Assembly (NCBI RefSeq): GCF_038595055.1
Contig: NZ_CP152002.1
Coordinates: forward strand, 6,162,001 to 6,226,000
DNA: 64,000 bases
Direction: 5' to 3'
Source: Paenibacillus sp. FSL R7-0345
Lineage (GTDB): Bacteria; Bacillota; Bacilli; Paenibacillales; Paenibacillaceae
The translations under genes and the position numbers were made by a program. The stretch's first letter is position 1. Every line of letters begins with the position of its first letter. This document shows positions 59,737 to 64,000 of the stretch, piece by piece. The notes beneath the pieces were generated by a model. The model was not told where the DNA came from and made no database searches. It worked only from the letters and a program-made list of their open reading frames with translations.

Positions 59737-61044
59737 ATGAAAAGAAAGCTTGCGTTGATTATGGCAACCGTTTGCACTTTGATTGTAGCAGGGTGCGGCA
59801 ACAACAGCAGCAATAATGCCGGCAATGGCGGAGCTGCAACCAATACTCCAAAAGAGAATGCTGCTGTTGAGGCTACGGCGGCTCCCGCCAAAGATGTGAC
59901 GATCAAAATGTTCCAGTTCAAGGTTGAAATTGCCGAGCAGCTGAATGCACTGGCCGAAGAATATGAGAAGGAAACCGGCGTGAAGGTTGAAGTGGAGACA
60001 CATGGCGGTGGTGAAGACTACGGCGCTCTGCTAAAAGCTGAAATCGCTTCCGGATCTGAACCGGAAATCTTCAACAACGGCGGCTATACTGCCCTGGTCC
60101 CTTACATGGACCGCGCTACCGACTTGTCCGACCAGCCTTGGGCGGCCAATCTGATTCCAACCTCTAAAGCTCCGGCCACCGTTGACGGCAAGCTGTATGG
60201 GATGCCGATGAACGTTGAGGGTTACGGACTTATTTATAACAAGGATCTGTTTGAGCAGGCCGGCATTACCGAGGAGCCTAAAACGCTGACCCAGCTTAAA
60301 GACACTGCCGCCAAGCTCAAGGCTGCCGGAATCACTCCTTTTGAAGCTACCAATGAGTGGTGGTCGATGGGGATTCACCTGGTGAACGTAGGCCTGGCCC
60401 ACCAGCCTGATCCGAAGCAATTTATCGAGGATGTCAAAGCCGGTACACAAACGATCAAAGGCAATGCCGTATTCGAGCAGTGGCTGGATCTCGTGGATGT
60501 GATCTTCGACAACGCCCAGGATAACAAAATGACAACCGATTATGCTACACAGGTTGCCGAATTCGCCTCCGGCAAAGCGGCCATGATGCTGCAGGGTAAC
60601 TGGACCCAGGGCGACATCGACAAAATCGATCCGGCGCTGAACCTCGGCCTCCTCCCGCTGCCAATCAGCGATGAGGAAGGTACGATCCTCGTCGGCGTGC
60701 CGAACAACTATATCGTGAACAGCAAATCCGCGCATCCGGAAGAAGCTAAAGCCTTCCTGAACTGGCTTGTCACCTCCGAAACCGGCCAGAAATACCTGAC
60801 CAAGGAATTCAAATTCATTCCGGCAGAAACGAACATCGCAGCTGACGCTGCTGACATCGGCCAGGTTGCCGTTGCCGTGCAGGAGAAATCAGCTACCGCA
60901 CTCGGCTGGAACTGGGATATGTTCCCTGACGGCGTAACCCAGGGCTTCGGCGCTGCCATGCAGGAATACCTCGGCGAGCAGATCGACCGCGGCCAGCTGC
61001 TGGAGAAGCTGGATAAAGCAGTGCAGGATATTGTGAAGCAATAG
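59737..61044 (+). CDS. Carbohydrate ABC transporter substrate-binding lipoprotein
   Basis: The protein has 435 residues from ATG 59737 with AGGGAGG upstream. The lipoprotein signal has lipobox IVAGC and a Asn/Gly/Ala-rich linker. The mature family 1 binding protein has KMFQFKVEIAEQLNALAEEY, VEVETHGGGEDYGALLKAEI, GMPMNVEGYGLIYNKDLFEQ and FASGKAAMMLQGNWTQGDI, hallmarks of MalE-like sugar binders. It likely delivers an oligosaccharide to the two permeases upstream. A strong terminator follows. Confidence 0.95.
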   Translation: MKRKLALIMATVCTLIVAGCGNNSSNNAGNGGAATNTPKENAAVEATAAPAKDVTIKMFQFKVEIAEQLNALAEEYEKETGVKVEVETHGGGEDYGALLKAEIASGSEPEIFNNGGYTALVPYMDRATDLSDQPWAANLIPTSKAPATVDGKLYGMPMNVEGYGLIYNKDLFEQAGITEEPKTLTQLKDTAAKLKAAGITPFEATNEWWSMGIHLVNVGLAHQPDPKQFIEDVKAGTQTIKGNAVFEQWLDLVDVIFDNAQDNKMTTDYATQVAEFASGKAAMMLQGNWTQGDIDKIDPALNLGLLPLPISDEEGTILVGVPNNYIVNSKSAHPEEAKAFLNWLVTSETGQKYLTKEFKFIPAETNIAADAADIGQVAVAVQEKSATALGWNWDMFPDGVTQGFGAAMQEYLGEQIDRGQLLEKLDKAVQDIVKQ

Positions 61045-61059
61045 ATCACCGGGTTATGT

Positions 61060-61105
61060 AAAAGCACCTTCAAAACCGCCAAAGCGGGATTGAAGATGCT
61101 TTTTT
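61060..61105 (+). terminator. Terminator after the sugar-binding protein
   Basis: AAAAGCA..TTCAA, CCGC pairs with GCGG and TTGAAG.TGCTTTTTT, giving a long hairpin ending in six T; also usable by the convergent mntH-like gene. Confidence 0.92.
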
Positions 61106-61117
61106 GTGCCTGCTATA

Positions 61118-62413
61118 TTAGACGAACATCTCCACAATCAGGAACAGGTTCAGTGCTACAACCAGCGCGGAGATCATCCAGCCGAGGATCGTTGTTATTC
61201 TGCGGTTAACCAGCCCGTGCATAATCTTGCGGTTGCTGGTGAAGATAACCAGCGGAATAAGTGCAAAAGCAATCCCGAACGACAGCACAACCTGGCTCAT
61301 GACCAGCGCGCTGGTGGCGTTGATGCCGAAAGCGATGATCGCCAGCGGTGGAATGATCGTAATCGCCCGTCGCAGATACAGGTTGATTCTTTTGTTAATG
61401 AAGCCCTGCATAACCACATCTCCGGCCATTGTGCCGACAGAGGAGCTGGATAAACCGGCGATCAGCAGGCCCAGGCCGAAGGCAATAGCCGTAACCGGTC
61501 CGGCCAGATTGCTGAATTGCTCGAACGCGACATCCAGATCTTCGACCACCAGCCCATTTTTGAAGAACAAGGCTGCCGCTACAATGACCATGGCCATATT
61601 TACAGCCCCTGCGATCACCATCGCAATGACAATATCGATCATTTCCCATTTAAAAATCTGTTTCTTCTGCTTCTCATCCACCCCGACCACCCGGCTCTGG
61701 GTCAGCGAGGAATGGAGATAAATCGCGTGCGGCATAACGGTTGCGCCGAGAATACCTGCGGCCAGCAGCACGCTGTCCACTCCCTGAAACGCCGGGGTGA
61801 AAATCCCCGCCACTACTGCCCCGGCATCCGGCTTCGCCATAATGACCTGGAAGGCAAAGGCTAAGACCACGACCATCACCATTGAGGCAATCCCGGCCTC
61901 CAGACTGCGGTAACCGCGCCGCTGCAGCTCAAGTATAGCGAATGAGCCTACAGCCGTAATGAGTGCAGCCGGCAGCATCGGAATTCCGAATAGTAAATAT
62001 AGTCCGAGTGCCGCCCCGATAAACTCTGCCAGATCCGTAGCGATAATAACAAGCTCACTCTGAATCCATAAAAAGATCGCTGCCCCCTTCGGAAACTGCT
62101 CCCGCGCCACCTCCGGCAGGTTCTTGCCTGTTGCAATACCGAGCTTGGCGGATAACGCCTGGATCAGCACAGCCATCAGATTCGAAGCGGCGATTACCCA
62201 CAGGAGCAGGTAACCGTATTTCGAGCCCGCAGTAATATTAGTGGCAAAATTGCCCGGGTCCAGGTACGCTACTGAAGCAATAAAAGCCGGGCCCAGAAAC
62301 GGAAGCAGCCGCTTCAACCCTTTTACATCCCCGTTTAAAACGGCCTGTGCCGAAATCTTGTTCTGTCTAACCTTTATGGCTTTGGGTGTCTCCACCGCTG
62401 TCTGATCAATCAT
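61118..62413 (-). CDS. mntH: Nramp-family divalent metal transporter
   Basis: The 431-residue protein has about 11 hydrophobic segments. The metal-binding DPGNF of helix 1 (Asp52) and ATVMPHAIYLHSSLTQSR of helix 6 are the Nramp signature. It imports Mn2+ and possibly Fe2+ with protons. The gene symbol is used for the family; substrate preference was not tested. The leader carries an unusual series of degenerate 17-20 bp repeats rather than an obvious MntR box. GGAGGG precedes the ATG. Confidence 0.92.
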   Translation of the reverse strand: MIDQTAVETPKAIKVRQNKISAQAVLNGDVKGLKRLLPFLGPAFIASVAYLDPGNFATNITAGSKYGYLLLWVIAASNLMAVLIQALSAKLGIATGKNLPEVAREQFPKGAAIFLWIQSELVIIATDLAEFIGAALGLYLLFGIPMLPAALITAVGSFAILELQRRGYRSLEAGIASMVMVVVLAFAFQVIMAKPDAGAVVAGIFTPAFQGVDSVLLAAGILGATVMPHAIYLHSSLTQSRVVGVDEKQKKQIFKWEMIDIVIAMVIAGAVNMAMVIVAAALFFKNGLVVEDLDVAFEQFSNLAGPVTAIAFGLGLLIAGLSSSSVGTMAGDVVMQGFINKRINLYLRRAITIIPPLAIIAFGINATSALVMSQVVLSFGIAFALIPLVIFTSNRKIMHGLVNRRITTILGWMISALVVALNLFLIVEMFV

Positions 62414-62432
62414 GCTGAACCCTCCTTACAAC

Positions 62433-62526
62433 TGAAATGTTGTCTATATACACGAATTTTTTATATATGCGAAAAGTTTATTATATAAACGAAATGTTGT
62501 CTTCGCACCGAAAATTTGTCTACACG
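62433..62526. repeat. Five degenerate ~19-bp direct repeats upstream of mntH
   Basis: Units start at 62433, 62453, 62470, 62490 and 62509, each beginning (C/T)GAAA or CGAAT; three share the TTGTCT block (GAAATGTTGTCT twice, GAAAATTTGTCT once). They lie 20-113 bp upstream of the ATG, covering the likely promoter. Confidence 0.65.
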
Positions 62527-62667
62527 CACTTAAGTTTCCCTGATGCAACTTTTACTTTACAATCATTATATTACCCATATTGAAAAAAGTAAATGTAATT
62601 TTCATGGTTCTCTTTCCTGTTGCACACACAGATACAATTAACGCGAATCGGGGCGTTACAATCAAAT

Positions 62668-62691
62668 CAGCCGGCTCAAATGAGCCGGCTG
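62668..62691 (-). other. Perfect hairpin overlapping the end of the HTH gene
   Basis: CAGCCGGCTC and GAGCCGGCTG form a ten-base stem with a four-base loop at the last codons of the regulator gene. A weak ATTTGATTG follows on the minus strand, so it may act as a terminator. Confidence 0.55.
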
Positions 62692-63569
62692 TGATCAACA
62701 GAACTTCCTATAGATGCGAATACATGACGTGCAGCTTCATCAACCGGCAAAAAGACTCCGATCCCCGGAAACAGACCGCTGCCAGCCGAAAGATACATCT
62801 GCTTGTAACGGATCGGCATAAGATCACTCGTATCTTTTACTCTGGCAAGTACGGTTCTATATAAAGGCTCTCCCTGCTTGGGGTCATCATTTCTCATCCC
62901 CCAATACTGTTCCCCGCCATGCTGATGCAGTCTCTGCAGCAGGTTCTGATACCAGCCGTCATACCGGGACAGCAGATGATTCCGCCTGAACGCATGCAAA
63001 CCGTTAATCGCATGTGCTTCCCACTGCGCAAACGCTTCTGTATTAAAGGTGGCACGGGAGCGGACAGGCAGTTCAGCGCTGAAATGAAAATCCATCAGAT
63101 TGATCTCATTCGCGGAGATGGCCTCAGGTGATAAATCAAACAGATCCGTAAACAGCTCATTGGCTCCCTTAATGTCCAGAGTTGGTGCTACAAGCATTGC
63201 CGGTATACCGAGCGTATTCAGCAGCTGCCGCGCTCTCCCCAATTCCTGTTCCACCAGTTCCCCCTGCATATCAGGCTGAACGGGAAGATAACCTGCTGCT
63301 GCAAGCAGTTCATTACGCTCATCAAAGGTGCATTCAAGGTATTCTGCTATGCGCAGCATCGTTTCGCGGTCAGGCAAGCGTTGTGAGCGGCCGACCAGCA
63401 GATTTTTATAGGTCAGACAGGACTCGTCGTTTAATTCCTGCTGTGTGAATCTTTTTAAGACGGGATGGGGATCCAGGCTATATTTACGCTGGCGCTTTAT
63501 GCGAAGCGATTCGATTTCTCCCAGTGCAGCTTTCAGCATTTTTTTCTGCAAACCCTTGCCTGCACTCAT
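62676..63569 (-). CDS. HTH regulator with MmyB-like ligand domain
   Basis: The protein has 297 residues from ATG 63569 (GGGGGAAG upstream). Residues 20-100 form a helix-turn-helix region (YKNLLVGRSQRLPDRETMLR). The C-terminal two-thirds resembles the MmyB-like ligand-binding domain, with LLNTLGIPAMLVAPTLDIKG, ANELFTDLFDLSP, INLMDF and ELPVRSRATFN and a YLSAGSGLFP segment. Such regulators often control an adjacent oxidoreductase. Here the neighbour on the divergent side is the quinone-reductase-like gene. The ligand is unknown. Confidence 0.75.
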   Translation of the reverse strand: MSAGKGLQKKMLKAALGEIESLRIKRQRKYSLDPHPVLKRFTQQELNDESCLTYKNLLVGRSQRLPDRETMLRIAEYLECTFDERNELLAAAGYLPVQPDMQGELVEQELGRARQLLNTLGIPAMLVAPTLDIKGANELFTDLFDLSPEAISANEINLMDFHFSAELPVRSRATFNTEAFAQWEAHAINGLHAFRRNHLLSRYDGWYQNLLQRLHQHGGEQYWGMRNDDPKQGEPLYRTVLARVKDTSDLMPIRYKQMYLSAGSGLFPGIGVFLPVDEAARHVFASIGSSVDHSRLI

Positions 63570-63691
63570 ACCGCTTCCCCCATTTCTTTCATTACACAAG
63601 TGCAGTTCTGCACTTGGGCTCATCATTGCCGTCTATTATTATATGTCCCGTGAAGCGCAATTCATATCTTTATATAAAAGAAGGAGGAACT

Positions 63692-64000
63692 ATGAAAGCT
63701 ATAGTCATGTCAGATTACGGAAGTGCCGGTGTCCTCCATGAGCAGGAAGTAGCCAGGCCAGCCTTGCAGGATCATGAGGTTCTTGTTGAAATGCACGTAA
63801 CCACAGTCAATTCGGGAGATCAGCTGATTCGTTCCGGCGCTTTCCGGGATTTGCTCCCGGTACGGTTTCCGCATATTCTTGGTGTGGAGATCGGAGGCGT
63901 AGTGCAAGATACCGGCAAAAGGGTAACCCGGGTCAAGCCGGGCGACCGCGTGATTGGATTTACTTTTACTGGCGGGGCTTATGCCGACTATGTTGCAGTG
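63692..64000 (+). CDS. Zinc-independent quinone oxidoreductase/alcohol dehydrogenase-like protein, truncated by window end
   Basis: The first 103 codons are present. MKAIVMSDYGSAGVL, EVLVEMHVTTVNSGDQLIRSG, PHILGVEIGGVV and VKPGDRVIGFTFTGGAYADY are the N-terminal GroES-like catalytic fold of medium-chain dehydrogenases of the NADPH:quinone reductase type. No zinc-cysteine cluster is seen in this part. Start ATG 63692 has AAGGAGG. It is divergent from the MmyB-like regulator, its probable controller. The Rossmann half lies outside the window. Confidence 0.9.
   Translation, partial: MKAIVMSDYGSAGVLHEQEVARPALQDHEVLVEMHVTTVNSGDQLIRSGAFRDLLPVRFPHILGVEIGGVVQDTGKRVTRVKPGDRVIGFTFTGGAYADYVAV

Overview
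The window reads as a chromosomal segment of a Gram-positive, endospore-former-type Bacillota, most likely Paenibacillus or a close relative. Evidence: strong AGGAGG-type ribosome binding sites, YesM/YesN-type two-component pairs, long exported proteins with SLH domains, a T-box leader, Fur/OhrR/XylR/cre-like sites of Bacillus type, and moderately GC-rich coding DNA. No rRNA, tRNA, CRISPR, phage gene or intact insertion sequence was seen.

Layout. 1-6.5 kb: the end of a YesN/YesM-like system, then xylose catabolism (xylB, xylA, divergent xylR with promoter, candidate operator and cre site). 6.6-11.7 kb: small genes (membrane protein, HAD phosphatase, GNAT), a thioredoxin reductase/glutaredoxin-like pair, and a P1B-4 metal ATPase with a Fur-like box. 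11.7-14.2 kb: a gene-poor stretch with dispersed 22-bp motifs, a 44-bp tandem repeat, a degenerate PEP-utilising-enzyme-like protein and a structured RNA candidate. 14.2-28.2 kb: metY, deoC, a STAS plus divergent KAS III pair, a lipoprotein, a 51-bp repeat array, a SulP transporter, T-box-controlled chorismate mutase/DAHP synthase, a hybrid histidine kinase with a single-domain receiver, a DUF2294 protein, and a glutathione peroxidase with an OhrR-like operator. 28.4-38.6 kb: two giant SLH surface proteins built of cadherin/Ig-like repeats. 38.7-48.5 kb: an organosulfur-type locus with an SsuABC-like transporter, two copies of a flavoprotein plus dicluster ferredoxin module resembling AprAB, and a divergent luciferase-type monooxygenase. 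48.6-54.1 kb: Rgg-like regulator and MFS exporter, a second 51-bp array ending in a 21-base C run, a TIR-like two-gene unit, and a secreted amidase. 54.1-61.1 kb: a YesM/YesN pair divergent from a carbohydrate ABC importer. 61.1-64 kb: an Nramp transporter, an HTH regulator and a truncated quinone-reductase-like gene.

Main leads. (1) A TIR-like plus possible GAF-like protein three bases from a tiny basic protein, a possible undescribed NAD-directed stress or defence unit. (2) A duplicated AprAB-like redox module inside an SsuABC-like operon. (3) Two distant arrays of related 51-bp units whose stems differ in sequence but keep pairing. (4) A roughly 95-bp double-hairpin element near two different YesM/YesN systems, one copy supplying codons of a kinase. 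(5) A 41-bp motif upstream of both parts of the sugar ABC locus. (6) A KAS III-like enzyme lacking its catalytic His and Asn, coupled to a STAS protein. Functional calls are inferences from recognised motifs; no searches were run.
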